NCBI GenBank assembly: GCA_016794525.1
Contig: JAEUJY010000115.1
Span: forward strand, 1-64,000
DNA from: Myxococcales bacterium
GTDB lineage: Bacteria > Myxococcota_A > Polyangia > Haliangiales > Haliangiaceae
DNA length: 64,000 nucleotides
Direction of reading: 5' to 3'
Made by a program: the position numbers and the translations under genes. The notes under the pieces were generated by a model, which worked only from the letters and a program-made list of their open reading frames with translations, was not told the origin of the DNA and did not search any database. Positions 17,376 to 28,400 of this stretch are shown here, piece after piece; within the stretch, counting starts at the first letter, position 1; the number at the start of each line of letters is the position of its first letter.

Positions 17376-18262
17376 GGGTCGACGTAGACCGCGAGGTACT
17401 CGAAGGCGGCGGGGACGGCGAACGCGCGCAGCCCGATGGCGCCAGCGCGCAGCGTCGGCACGAGCCCCTGGTTGGCGGTGTCGACCTCGTACTTCTGGCC
17501 GGTGATCAGATCGCGGACCGAGCCGACGCAGCGGGGCGCCGGCACCTGCTCGCAGGTGAACAGCAGGCGCACGCGCGCGCCGATGCTGAAGATGACCGGA
17601 TCGGCGGGCGCGGTCTGGACCAGCGCGGTGGGCCAGTCGTTGAGCACGACGGTGGGGTCGACCGCGACCGCGCCGAGCGTCGCGACCACCAGATCCATGC
17701 CGCGCGGGCGCTCGCGGTCGACGCTGTCGGGATCGATCGAGGCCCAGACGCCGATCACCTGCTTGGGCGACGGGTCGATCTCGAGGCGGTAGATCGTGTC
17801 GACGGTGACGGTGGCGCGCCCGACCTGCAGCTCGGCGAGCGCGTCGCTGTCGGGGGCCAGGCCGGAGATGCGGAGGTCGCCGTCGTTCGCCGACCAGTCG
17901 GCCTGGCCGGTGCTGAGGTCGTCGATGCGGTAGGTGAACTCGCCGGGGCGCTCGACGTCGGCGAAGCCGTAGAACGCGCGTTGCTGGTCGGGCACGCCGG
18001 GGCGGGGATCGCAGCCGTCGGGGACGCCGTCGCTGTCCGCGTCGTTGGCGCCGTCGCCGCGCTCGTCGAGCTGCGGGCACGGATCGCAGGCGTCGCGGAC
18101 GGTGTCGCCGTCCTCGTCGGGCAGGCCGCCGGGATCGGTGGCGCAGGTAGGGTCGGCGTCGATGGCGGCGCCGGCGTCGCGCAGCGTGGCCGGGTCGAGG
18201 CCGAACACCTGGTTGCAGGCCGCCGCGAGGAGCGCCGGGACGAGCGCGAAGCGGCAGCGCAT
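17372..18262 (-). CDS. Lipoprotein with thrombospondin type-3-like calcium repeats
   Basis: This is a 296-residue protein when started at ATG 18262; a GTG at 18280 is also in frame. The signal ends in LLAAAC, followed by NQVFGLDP, a start common in myxobacterial lipoproteins. Asp-rich repeats DEDGDTVRDACDPCP and DADSDGVPDGCDPRPG (about 50-90) are thrombospondin type-3 motifs. The rest (95-296) is a beta-rich domain of the kind found in concanavalin-like lectin folds. It is the first gene of an operon with a cytoplasmic HipA-like kinase and a methyltransferase, an odd set whose logic is unclear. Confidence 0.75.
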   Translation of the reverse strand: MRCRFALVPALLAAACNQVFGLDPATLRDAGAAIDADPTCATDPGGLPDEDGDTVRDACDPCPQLDERGDGANDADSDGVPDGCDPRPGVPDQQRAFYGFADVERPGEFTYRIDDLSTGQADWSANDGDLRISGLAPDSDALAELQVGRATVTVDTIYRLEIDPSPKQVIGVWASIDPDSVDRERPRGMDLVVATLGAVAVDPTVVLNDWPTALVQTAPADPVIFSIGARVRLLFTCEQVPAPRCVGSVRDLITGQKYEVDTANQGLVPTLRAGAIGLRAFAVPAAFEYLAVYVDP

Positions 18263-18327
18263 CAGGATCGATGGTATCACCGCGCGCCGGCTGGTCGCAG
18301 CGGCGACCGCGTGGTAGCGAGGCAGCC

Positions 18328-19179
18328 ATGCTGCGGAACGCGCTCGCGACGCTGGTGCTGGTGCTGGCGACCGTCGCCGCGTGCGACAAGCCGGCGCCGA
18401 AGGCCGGCGGCGCGGCGCGGATCGTGACGCTGACGCCGAGCGCGACCGAGCTGGTGGCAGCGCTGGGCGCGGCCGAGGCGCTGGTGGGCGTCGACGAGTA
18501 CTCGACCTACCCGCCGGCGGTGGCGGCGCTGCCGAAGGTGGGCTCGTTCGTCGCGCCGAACTTCGAGGCGATCGTCGCGTTGCGGCCGACGCTGGTGGTG
18601 GCCGACGACATCCACGACGACGCGGCGGCGGCGCTGACCGGCGCCGGCGTGCCGGTGGTGCGGCTGCCGATGCACGCGCTGCCCGACGTCGAGGGCGCGC
18701 TGGCGACGCTGGGGGAGCGGCTGGGCCGGACCGCCGAGGCGGCGGCGCGACGCGAGGAGATGGCGGCGGCGAAGGCGGCGGCCGGCAAGCGGCACGTCGG
18801 GCGCGGCCACACGGTGCTGATCGTGATCGATCGCGCGCCGGGCGGGCTCGACGGCATGATCGCCGCGGCCAACGGCACGTGGCTCGACGAGCTGGTGGCG
18901 ATGACCGGCGCCGGCAACGTGCTGGCCGGCGCGGCGACGCGGTACCCGAAGCTGTCGGCGGAGGAGATCGTGCGCACGGCGCCCGACACGATCCTCGACG
19001 TGTCGTACGCGGCCGACCCGGCGACGGCGGCGCGCGAGTGGGCGTCGCGCCCCGAGCTGGCGAGCGTGCCGGCGATCACCCAAGGCCGGGTGCGGGTGCT
19101 GAAGGCGCCGTACTTCCTGGCCCCGTCGCCGCGGATGGCGGCTGCGCTGACCGAGCTCGAGGCGGCGCTGGGCCCGTGA
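18328..19179 (+). CDS. btuF: ABC transporter substrate-binding lipoprotein, BtuF-like
   Basis: This is a 283-residue protein starting at ATG 18328 (GAGGCAGCC upstream). The lipobox is VAAC. The mature part is a class III periplasmic binding protein: RIVTLTPSATELVAALG, VGVDEYSTYP, KVGSFVAPNFEAIVALRPT, a long connecting helix, then the second lobe ending in PYFLAPSPRM. It delivers cobalamin, or possibly an iron chelate, to the permease. It heads the operon with the ATPase, permease and CobT-like genes, and the CobT-like gene favours cobalamin. Confidence 0.85.
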   Translation: MLRNALATLVLVLATVAACDKPAPKAGGAARIVTLTPSATELVAALGAAEALVGVDEYSTYPPAVAALPKVGSFVAPNFEAIVALRPTLVVADDIHDDAAAALTGAGVPVVRLPMHALPDVEGALATLGERLGRTAEAAARREEMAAAKAAAGKRHVGRGHTVLIVIDRAPGGLDGMIAAANGTWLDELVAMTGAGNVLAGAATRYPKLSAEEIVRTAPDTILDVSYAADPATAAREWASRPELASVPAITQGRVRVLKAPYFLAPSPRMAAALTELEAALGP

Positions 19180-19257
19180 CCGGCGGCGCGCGCGTGCGCG
19201 ACCTCGGGCGGTGCGGCGGACGGGCGGCCCGCGGACGCTGAGGCGATCGCGCCGGGC

Positions 19258-20034
19258 GTGGTACCAACGGGCGTGCTCGCGCTGGCAGACGTGACGTTCG
19301 GCTACGACGCTCGCGCGGTGGTGCGCGGCGTGTCGCTGACGGTGGCGCGCGGCGAGCTGGTGGCGCTGGTGGGGCCCAACGGCGCGGGCAAGACGACGGT
19401 GGCGCGGCTGGCGGCGGGGCTGGTGCCGCCGCGCACCGGCACGGCGCGTATCGACGGCCGCGACCCGGCGACGACGGCGCGGCGCGAGGTGGCGCAGCGG
19501 CTGGCGTACCTGCCGCAGCGCTACGAGCTGGCGTTCCCGTTCACCGCGCTCGAGGTGGTGATGATGGGGCGCTACGCGCGGCAGCGCGGGCCGGGGCTCG
19601 ACAGCGCGGCCGACGAGGCGGCGGCCCGCGCGGCGCTGGCGCGGTGCGACGTGGCGGCGCTGGCCGAGCGGCGGTTCGACGCGCTGTCGGGCGGCGAGCG
19701 GCGCCGGGTCGTGCTGGCCCAGGCGCTGTGCCAGGGCGCCGAGGCGATCATCCTCGACGAGCCGACCGCGGCGCTCGATCCGGCCCACGCGATCGCGGTG
19801 GCGCAGGCGCTGGCCGACGAGCGCGCCCGCGGCGCGGCGGTGCTGATCGTGACGCACGATCTGGATCTCGCGGCGCGCTACGCCGATCGCATCGTCGCGA
19901 TGGCCGACGGCGCGGTGGTGGCCGACGCGGCGCCGGCGACGGTGCTGGCCGACGCGCGGGTGCAGGCGGCGTTCGGCGTGACGCTGCACGTGGGCGCGCT
20001 GCCGGGCGGCGAGCGCTTCGTGGTGGCGCGGTGA
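19258..20034 (+). CDS. btuD: ABC transporter ATPase, BtuD/FecE-like
   Basis: This is a 258-residue protein with a GTG start at 19258 (an alternative GTG is at 19273). Walker A is GPNGAGKTT, the signature is LSGGERRRV, Walker B plus D-loop is IILDEPTAALD and the H-loop is IVTHDLD. The sequence fits cobalamin/ferrichrome importers. The stop overlaps the permease start (GTGA). Confidence 0.93.
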   Translation: MVPTGVLALADVTFGYDARAVVRGVSLTVARGELVALVGPNGAGKTTVARLAAGLVPPRTGTARIDGRDPATTARREVAQRLAYLPQRYELAFPFTALEVVMMGRYARQRGPGLDSAADEAAARAALARCDVAALAERRFDALSGGERRRVVLAQALCQGAEAIILDEPTAALDPAHAIAVAQALADERARGAAVLIVTHDLDLAARYADRIVAMADGAVVADAAPATVLADARVQAAFGVTLHVGALPGGERFVVAR

Positions 20035-21071
20035 GCTTCGTCGGTGGCGGCGCGCGGCTGACGCGCGCGCGGTGGACGCTGTACCTGACGGTCGGCGTGA
20101 TCGGCCTCGCGGTGATCTTGCTGCTGGCGCCGCTGGTCGGCCCGGGCGCGCACGGCCGCGGCGTGGCGCTGATGTCGCCGCGCGCGGTGTGGGGCGACGG
20201 CATCGACGCGACGATCTTCTGGCACGTGCGGCTGCCGCGCACGCTGGCCGCGGCGCTGGTGGGCGCGGCGCTGGCGGCGGCGGGCTGCGCGTTCCAGGCG
20301 GTGCTGCGCAACCCGCTGGCCGAGCCGTTCACGCTGGGCGTGTCGTCGGGCGCGTCGCTGGCGGCGGTGATCGCGATCCGGCTGGGCGTGGCCAGCGTGG
20401 CCGGCACCGCGGGCGTCGGCGCGGCGGCGGTGATCGGCGCGATCGCGGCGGTGGCGCTGGTGTGGCAGCTGGGCCGGGTCGGCTCGACGCTGCCGCCGGC
20501 GACGCTGGTGCTGGCCGGCGTGACGGTGTCGATGTTCTGCGGCGCGGCGGCGCTGGTGGTGCAGGCGACCGCCGACTTCGCCGAGATGAGCCGCATGCTG
20601 CGGTGGATGATGGGCGGGCTCGAGTGGACGCAGCTGACGACGGTGGCGCGCGCGCTGCCGCCGCTGGTGCTGGGCGCCGCGGTGCTGGTGTGGCTGGGGC
20701 GCGACCTCAACGCGCTGGCGGCGGGGCCGGAGGCGGCGGCGTCGGTCGGCGTCGCGGTCGGGCGGACCCAGACGCTGGCGTTCGCGGCGGCGTCGCTCCT
20801 GGTCGGCACCAGCATCGCGATCGCCGGGCCGATCGGGTTCGTCGGGCTGATCGTCCCGCACGCGCTGCGCGCGACGGTCGGGCCCGATCACCGCGTGCTG
20901 CTGCCGATGTCGCTCCTCGGCGGCGCCGCGCTGGTGGTCGGCTGCGATACGATCGCGCGCGTGCTGGGCCAGCTGCCGGTCGGCGTGGTGACCGCGCTCG
21001 CGGGCGGGCCGTTCTTCCTCGTGCTGCTGGTGCGCGGCAAGCGCACCAGCGCATTGTGGCGGAGCGAGTGA
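20031..21071 (+). CDS. btuC: ABC transporter permease, BtuC/FecCD family
   Basis: This is a 346-residue protein with a GTG start at 20031 overlapping the ATPase stop by 4 bases. Family landmarks are RLPRTLAAALVGAALAAAG, NPLAEPFTLGVSSGASLAA and GPIGFVGLIVPHALR, with about ten transmembrane segments. It is the inner-membrane channel for the BtuF/BtuD pair. Its stop overlaps the CobT-like start (GTGA). Confidence 0.93.
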   Translation: MSFVGGGARLTRARWTLYLTVGVIGLAVILLLAPLVGPGAHGRGVALMSPRAVWGDGIDATIFWHVRLPRTLAAALVGAALAAAGCAFQAVLRNPLAEPFTLGVSSGASLAAVIAIRLGVASVAGTAGVGAAAVIGAIAAVALVWQLGRVGSTLPPATLVLAGVTVSMFCGAAALVVQATADFAEMSRMLRWMMGGLEWTQLTTVARALPPLVLGAAVLVWLGRDLNALAAGPEAAASVGVAVGRTQTLAFAAASLLVGTSIAIAGPIGFVGLIVPHALRATVGPDHRVLLPMSLLGGAALVVGCDTIARVLGQLPVGVVTALAGGPFFLVLLVRGKRTSALWRSE

Positions 21072-21991
21072 GCGCGGTCGTCGATCACCTGCGCGCGTCG
21101 ATCGCGCCGGCCAGCGCGGCGATGGCCGCGGCGCGCGCCGGCGATGGCGCGATGGCGGCGTGGCTCGCGGGCGCGCGGCACACGCCGACGCCGCGGCTGC
21201 TCGATCGCACCGCGCTGTGCGTGCTGCACGATCACGGCGTGGTGGCGGCCGGCGTCGACTTCGGCGCGGCGCACCCGACCGCGATCGCCGCCGGCGCGAT
21301 CGTCGACGGCACCGCGGCGCTGGCCAAGGCCGCGCGCTCGGCCGCGACCGCGGTGGTGGTGATCGACGCCGGCGTCGCGACGGCGGCGCCGCTGCCGGCG
21401 GCGGTGGTGCGCGTGGCCAGCGGCGCGTCGGGCGATCTGGCCGCCGGCGCCGCGCTGACGCCGGTCGAGACGCTGGCGGCGCTCGAGGCCGGCGTGGCGA
21501 TCGCGACCGCGCTGGTCGAGGGCGGGCTCGACCTGCTGGCGCTGGGCGCGATCGGCGCCGGCAGCGACCTCGCCGCGGCGGCGGTGATCGCCGCGCTGAC
21601 CGGCGGCGACGCGACGCTGGCGCCGCTCGACGGGCGCGCGCTGGTGGCGGCCGGGCTGGCGCTGGTGCCGCCCGGCGCGACGCCGCTCGACGTGGTGGCG
21701 GCCGTCGGCGGCCGCGACGTCGCGGTGCTGGCCGGCGCGATCCTCGCCGCGGCGGCGATGTACGTGCCGATCGTCCTCGACGGCGCGGTGACGCTGGCGG
21801 CGGCGCTGGTGGCGGCGCGGCTGGCGCCGGCGGTGACCGGCTACCTGGCGTGCGCGCACGCGGGCGGCGGCGCGGCGGGCGGCGCCGCGCGGGCCGCGCT
21901 CGGCCTGGTGCCGATCCTGTCGGCGGGGCTGGGCCACGGCGACGGCACCGGCGCGGTGATGCTCGTGCCGGTGATCGCGGCGGCGGCGTGA
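21068..21991 (+). CDS. cobT: CobT-like nicotinate-nucleotide:dimethylbenzimidazole phosphoribosyltransferase, divergent active site
   Basis: This is a 307-residue protein (family about 340-360) with a GTG start overlapping the permease stop. Matches to the family include HDHGVVAAGV, VVVIDAGVA, ALTPVETLAALEAGV, an IVLDG-n-AALVA stretch and a GL-GHGDGTGA segment near the C-terminus. The family's GEMGIGNTT loop is LGAIGAGSD here, and the GEGTGA loop bearing the proposed catalytic Glu is GDGTGA (Asp). It should activate the lower ligand of cobalamin, but these changes leave activity uncertain. Coupling to btuFDC suggests salvage of imported corrinoids. Confidence 0.75.
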   Translation: MSAVVDHLRASIAPASAAMAAARAGDGAMAAWLAGARHTPTPRLLDRTALCVLHDHGVVAAGVDFGAAHPTAIAAGAIVDGTAALAKAARSAATAVVVIDAGVATAAPLPAAVVRVASGASGDLAAGAALTPVETLAALEAGVAIATALVEGGLDLLALGAIGAGSDLAAAAVIAALTGGDATLAPLDGRALVAAGLALVPPGATPLDVVAAVGGRDVAVLAGAILAAAAMYVPIVLDGAVTLAAALVAARLAPAVTGYLACAHAGGGAAGGAARAALGLVPILSAGLGHGDGTGAVMLVPVIAAAA

Positions 21992-22118
21992 CGCACGCGC
22001 GGTGCGACTGGTCACGCGGCCGCGCAGCGCGGGTGGCGGTCGGCGTGCGCGGCGCCACGGCGGGCTGACGCAAGCCCGCGATCGGCGGCGCGGCGCGGCG
22101 CGTGCATCGTCGGGGCGC

Positions 22119-22436
22119 ATGTCCGACGACGAGCTGGCCCGCGTCGACCTGCGTCCGTCACCGTGGATCATCCACCGCTGGGTGATCGGCCTGATCGGCG
22201 TGGGCTACGTGGTCTTCGCGGCGGCGGTGTGGAGCGGACCGCATCGATCGGGGCTGGAGCGCGCGCTGACCCAGGCGGCGGTGATCCTGCTCGGCACGGC
22301 CGTGCTCGGGTTCGTGGCGCTGGCGTCGGCGATGGTCGGCGTGTTCGCGCGCCACCGCCACCCGCTGCTGATGGGCTACGGCGCGACCGCGGCGATCGTC
22401 GGCGTGGTGATGGCGCTGTGGGCGCTGGCGCCGTGA
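22119..22436 (+). CDS. Small membrane protein, unknown function
   Basis: This is a 105-residue protein starting at ATG 22119 (CGGGGCGC upstream). After a short soluble N-terminus (MSDDELARVDLRPSPWIIH) it has three hydrophobic segments (about 22-42, 52-75, 85-103). No family recognised. Confidence 0.55.
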   Translation: MSDDELARVDLRPSPWIIHRWVIGLIGVGYVVFAAAVWSGPHRSGLERALTQAAVILLGTAVLGFVALASAMVGVFARHRHPLLMGYGATAAIVGVVMALWALAP

Positions 22437-22442
22437 GCGCGG

Positions 22443-23975
22443 CTACGGCAGGAAGACCAGCGGGTTGCAGCTGAGCGCGCCGTCGCAGACGTCGTCGGCC
22501 TTGAGCGTGATGAACCGGGCGACGATCGGCGTGAGCGGGGTGCGGGCGTCGCCGACGATCATGATCGTGCGCGGCTGCGGGTCGGCGTTGGCCGGCGCCA
22601 CCACCAGCGCGGGCCCGCACTGATCGGTGGTGGCCGACGGCGCGGTGCCCGGCATCCCGACGAAGCCGACGTTCCAGTCGCCCTGCACCGCGCCGCCGAC
22701 GACGCGCCAGTCGCAGCCGGTCCCCGGGACGCCCGGCATGCGCAGCTTCTCGAGATCGGCGCACGGGCCGGTCTCGGCGACGCCGACGTCGCAGGTCGAC
22801 CGATCGACGCCGGCGCACGCCAGCGGGTCGGGATCGAACAGGCACTGCAGCGTCGCCTGCAGCGGCGCGCACTCGGCGCTGAACAGGTGCGGGAAGCCGG
22901 CGTCGACGCAGCCGCTGGGCTCGGGCGAGATGCGCCCGCTGGCGTCGTCGCACATCCGCGTGCCGATGTTGCAGCCGAGCGCGCCGCCGCGATCGATCGC
23001 GCACGGGATCGGCGGCGCCGGGCGGCCGTCGCAGTTGGCGTCGCGGCCATCGCAGATCTCGGCCTCGCCGGTGATCGGCGTCTGGCCGGCCATCTCCTCG
23101 TCGCAGTCGCTGGGGCGGGCGGCGCAGGTCAGCTTGTCCTGGCGCAGCGCGGTCGAGCCGCAGACGGTGGCGCCGCTGGTGTCGAGATCGGGATCGCGCG
23201 GCGGCTCGCCGATGTGCGGGACCTCGTCGCCGCACGCGCCGCTGCAGTCGAAGTCGATGTGCAAGCAGGCGACGCTGGTCGGGATGTTGTTGGCGGCGCG
23301 GAAGTCGTCCTCGCGCTGGCCCGGGAACACCGAGCCGGGATCGATGCGCCAGCCGTTGAGCATCACCGGGTCGGCGCCGTCGAGGCAGTCGCCGCAGTCG
23401 ATGCCGTCGCTGTCGACGCCGCTGGCCATCGAGGCGTCGGCGGGGTCGAGCGGCGCGCAGTCGACCGCGTCGGGCGTGCCGTCGCAGTCGCCGTCGTCGG
23501 CCTGCCCGATGACGACCTCGCCGATGCTGCCGACGTCGAACAGCGCGCACTCGCCGTCGGGGCCGGCCGGCGTGTACGGGAACGCGAACAGGTTGATCTT
23601 CACCAGGCCGATCTGCCCGTCGATGAACGGCACCTCACCGCCGGCCACGCCGAACGCGATCGGCTCGATCGCGTCGGGCGGGACGCCGCGGGTGATCGCG
23701 GCGGCGAGCTTGAGCGCGCCGATCTCGGCGACGTCGCCGTCGGGCCGGAGGAAGTAGCGGAACGGCTCGTGGACCTCGGCGTACGGCCGCACGAGGCCGC
23801 CGTCGTTGACGACGAACCGCTGCTCGCCGGCGACGCCGGTGCCGACGTAGATCCGCAGCCGATCGGCGTCGGCCGGGATGTCGCCCTCGGTCCACTGCAC
23901 CTCGACGATGATGCCGGTCTCGCTGGCGCACGCGCCGGCCACCAGCGCCAGGGCCAACCAAGGGGTGCGGGTCAT
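22443..23975 (-). CDS. MopE-motif lipoprotein, paralogue of the upstream gene
   Basis: This is a 510-residue protein. The signal ends in VAGAC. The mature protein starts with a beta domain (GIIVEVQWTEGD, RLRIYVGTG), then Asp/Cys-rich segments DGDCDGTPDAVDCAPLDP and EICDGRDANCDG, the putative metal-binding motif of the MopE type. The C-terminal third is beta-rich with paired Cys (CDWRVVGG, CDGALSCNP). Its start overlaps the upstream gene's stop (ATGA). The two proteins share the domain order and probably arose by duplication. Probably surface-exposed; role unknown. Confidence 0.8.
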   Translation of the reverse strand: MTRTPWLALALVAGACASETGIIVEVQWTEGDIPADADRLRIYVGTGVAGEQRFVVNDGGLVRPYAEVHEPFRYFLRPDGDVAEIGALKLAAAITRGVPPDAIEPIAFGVAGGEVPFIDGQIGLVKINLFAFPYTPAGPDGECALFDVGSIGEVVIGQADDGDCDGTPDAVDCAPLDPADASMASGVDSDGIDCGDCLDGADPVMLNGWRIDPGSVFPGQREDDFRAANNIPTSVACLHIDFDCSGACGDEVPHIGEPPRDPDLDTSGATVCGSTALRQDKLTCAARPSDCDEEMAGQTPITGEAEICDGRDANCDGRPAPPIPCAIDRGGALGCNIGTRMCDDASGRISPEPSGCVDAGFPHLFSAECAPLQATLQCLFDPDPLACAGVDRSTCDVGVAETGPCADLEKLRMPGVPGTGCDWRVVGGAVQGDWNVGFVGMPGTAPSATTDQCGPALVVAPANADPQPRTIMIVGDARTPLTPIVARFITLKADDVCDGALSCNPLVFLP

Positions 23976-25183
23976 GGGGCGAACACTCCCTCGCAAGTGG
24001 GGCCGTCGCAAGCGCCGTCGTCGCCCGGCTCGAGCCGGACGAAGCGGAACCGCGTGACGTCGCCGACCGCGACCTCGACGAGCACGGTGCGCGGCACCAG
24101 CGCCGGCGCGCGCGCGCGGATGCGGATCAGCGTGTCGCAGCTGGTGGCGACGGCGTGGCTCTCGGCGGCGGGATCGGTGGTGGTGACGAAGCCGACCTCC
24201 CACTCGGCGTGCTGGGTGCCGCCGACGACGCGCACCTTGCACAGCTGGGCGTCCGACCCCACGGCGCTGCGCAGCGAGGCGAAGTCGTCGCAGCGGCCGA
24301 GCTTGGCGTCGCTGCGGCAGAAGCCGTCGTCGGGCGCTGCGGGGCCGCCGGCGCAGCCCAGCGGATCGGGCGCGTGCAGGCAGCCGGTCGCCGGATCGTC
24401 GAGGGCGCGGATGCGCTGCACGACCTCGGGCGGCGGCAGGAGCAGGTTGGGCATGGTGGGGTCGGGCGCACAGCCGAGCCAGCCCTGCGCGCCGTGCTCG
24501 TCGCACGCGCGCGTGCCGAGCGCGAAGCCGCCGGCGGGCCCGGCGTCGCACGGCAGCGCGATCAGCGTGGCGCCGTCGCACGCCTGATCGACGCCGTCGC
24601 AGATCTCGGGATCGCCGGGATCGCTGGCGACGAACGGCGCGCAGTCCTGACCGTCGAGGAAGCTGTCGCAGTCGAGGTTGTCGGGGTCACCGATCGCGGT
24701 GCCGTCGCGCCCGTCGCTGGCGACGTCCCACGCCAGGCAGCGCGCGCCCTCGCCGTTGACGTCGAAGCCGCGGCCGGCCAGCGCGATCGGCACGGTGCGC
24801 ACCTCGCCGGCGGCGAACCGCACCATCCCCGGCGCCTCGCCGAAGGCGCGCGGCCCGCCCGGCCCGGCGACGGTGGCGACGATCTGCAGGTCGCCGACCC
24901 GATCGAGCGCGCCGTCGGGCGTGAGCTGGTAGCGGACGCGCCCGGCGAACTGGCGGACCGACTCCTCGTAGTACGCCTCGTCGCTGCGGACGAAGTCGCC
25001 GCTGCTGGTCGGGTACCCGACGTAGATGCGCAGCTGATCGTCGGGGCCGAACGACGCGCCGAGCTCCGAGGTCCAGGTGACGTCGACGACGATCACCGCC
25101 TGGTCGGCGCACGCGGCGGCGCCGGCCAGCGCCCCGAGGAGCGCGAGCCCTGGCCAGCCGAGCACGCTCGTGGCGCGACGCAT
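23972..25183 (-). CDS. MopE-motif lipoprotein
   Basis: This is a 403-residue protein starting at ATG 25183. The lipobox is GAAAC. The N-terminal domain (VIVVDVTWTSELG, QLRIYVGYP) matches the start of the downstream paralogue. Residues about 165-200 contain DNLDCDSFLDGQDCAPF and EICDGVDQACDG, the MopE-like putative metal-binding motif. The C-terminus repeats the VRVVGGTQHAEWEVGF element seen in the paralogue (VVGGAVQGDWNVGF). First gene of a two-gene operon. Confidence 0.8.
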   Translation of the reverse strand: MRRATSVLGWPGLALLGALAGAAACADQAVIVVDVTWTSELGASFGPDDQLRIYVGYPTSSGDFVRSDEAYYEESVRQFAGRVRYQLTPDGALDRVGDLQIVATVAGPGGPRAFGEAPGMVRFAAGEVRTVPIALAGRGFDVNGEGARCLAWDVASDGRDGTAIGDPDNLDCDSFLDGQDCAPFVASDPGDPEICDGVDQACDGATLIALPCDAGPAGGFALGTRACDEHGAQGWLGCAPDPTMPNLLLPPPEVVQRIRALDDPATGCLHAPDPLGCAGGPAAPDDGFCRSDAKLGRCDDFASLRSAVGSDAQLCKVRVVGGTQHAEWEVGFVTTTDPAAESHAVATSCDTLIRIRARAPALVPRTVLVEVAVGDVTRFRFVRLEPGDDGACDGPTCEGVFAP

Positions 25184-25244
25184 GGGGCGATGATACGCGA
25201 ATCGCGCGCGCCGCGAGGCGCCACCGCGCCGGCCGTCGCGGTGA

Positions 25245-25810
25245 TCACACGCCGAGGGCGGCGACGACCAGCGAGCGCACCAGCGCCTGGGCGCGGGGCA
25301 GCGACAGCTCGCGCTCGCGCAGCGCGTCCCACACCCGCCCACCGAGCGCGAGGTCGACCAGCTCGAGCCGATCGGGCCGGCCGGCCAGCTCGGTCGCGAA
25401 CACCCGCTCGACCTGCGCGCGGCGGCGCGCGGCGTTGCCGGCGATCGCCTCGGCGACCACCGGATAGTCGGCGGCGAACTGCGCCGCCGAGGCGCGCATC
25501 GGCCGCGACCGCTCGAGCTCGCGGGCGCGCTCGGGGACGAACGCGTCGAGGCGCGCCGCCAGGGGCAGCGTCGCCGCCGGCTCGGGCGAATCGGGCCGCT
25601 CCTGGTACAGCGCCGCGGCGGCCGCGAACAGGTCGCCGCGCCGCGGGAAGTGCTGGGCGATCGACCGCAGCGACACGCCGGCCTTGCGCGCGATCTCGGC
25701 GGCGGTGGGGTTGATGTCGCCGCCGCGCAAGAGCGCCAGCAACGCCTCGAGGATCGCGGCGCGGGTGCGCACGGTGCGGGCGCGCCGCCCGTCGAGCTCG
25801 GCGGCGGCGG

Positions 25811-25814
<4 letters not shown>
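25245..25814 (-). CDS. TetR-family transcriptional regulator
   Basis: This is a 189-residue protein with a GTG start at 25814 overlapping the kinase gene stop (GTGA). The N-terminal helix-turn-helix is TRAAILEALLALL, PTAAEIARKAGVSLRSIAQHF and RRGDLFAAAAALY, the classic TetR pattern. The C-terminal ligand domain is helical with no recognisable effector. It is translated from the kinase transcript, an unusual partner. Confidence 0.85.
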
Positions 25815-28108
<2,294 letters not shown>

Positions 28109-28125
28109 CGGGGCTTCCAGGGAGG

Positions 28126-28147
28126 GAGCCTCGTGAGGCTCAATATA
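28126..28147 (-). promoter_or_regulatory. Leader hairpin and possible -10 element of the kinase gene
   Basis: GAGCCTC-n2-GAGGCTC (28126-28141) is a perfect 7-bp inverted repeat just upstream of the kinase ATG at 28108. Next to it, reading minus, is TATATT (28147-28142), a rare AT-rich hexamer here. No good -35 is seen. Confidence 0.35.
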
Positions 28148-28400
28148 GCGCAGGAGGTCCGAGGTTTCCTGACCGCCTCCCTGATGCGTGCATGTGGTGG
28201 GCCAGGGTGCGCCGCGGCCCCGCGCGGCACCCGATTCACGCGATCTCAATCAGTTCGCCGTCGCTTCAGGCGCGCGCAAGCGTGACTCGGCGTTCTCGAT
28301 CACAGGAATTCGTCGACACGCCTGTCGCGATCTCATCACGGTGTCGGGGCGCGGTGTCGAGTCTCGCGGCGGGTCACGCGAGCAGCCGCGGGGCCCGCGG

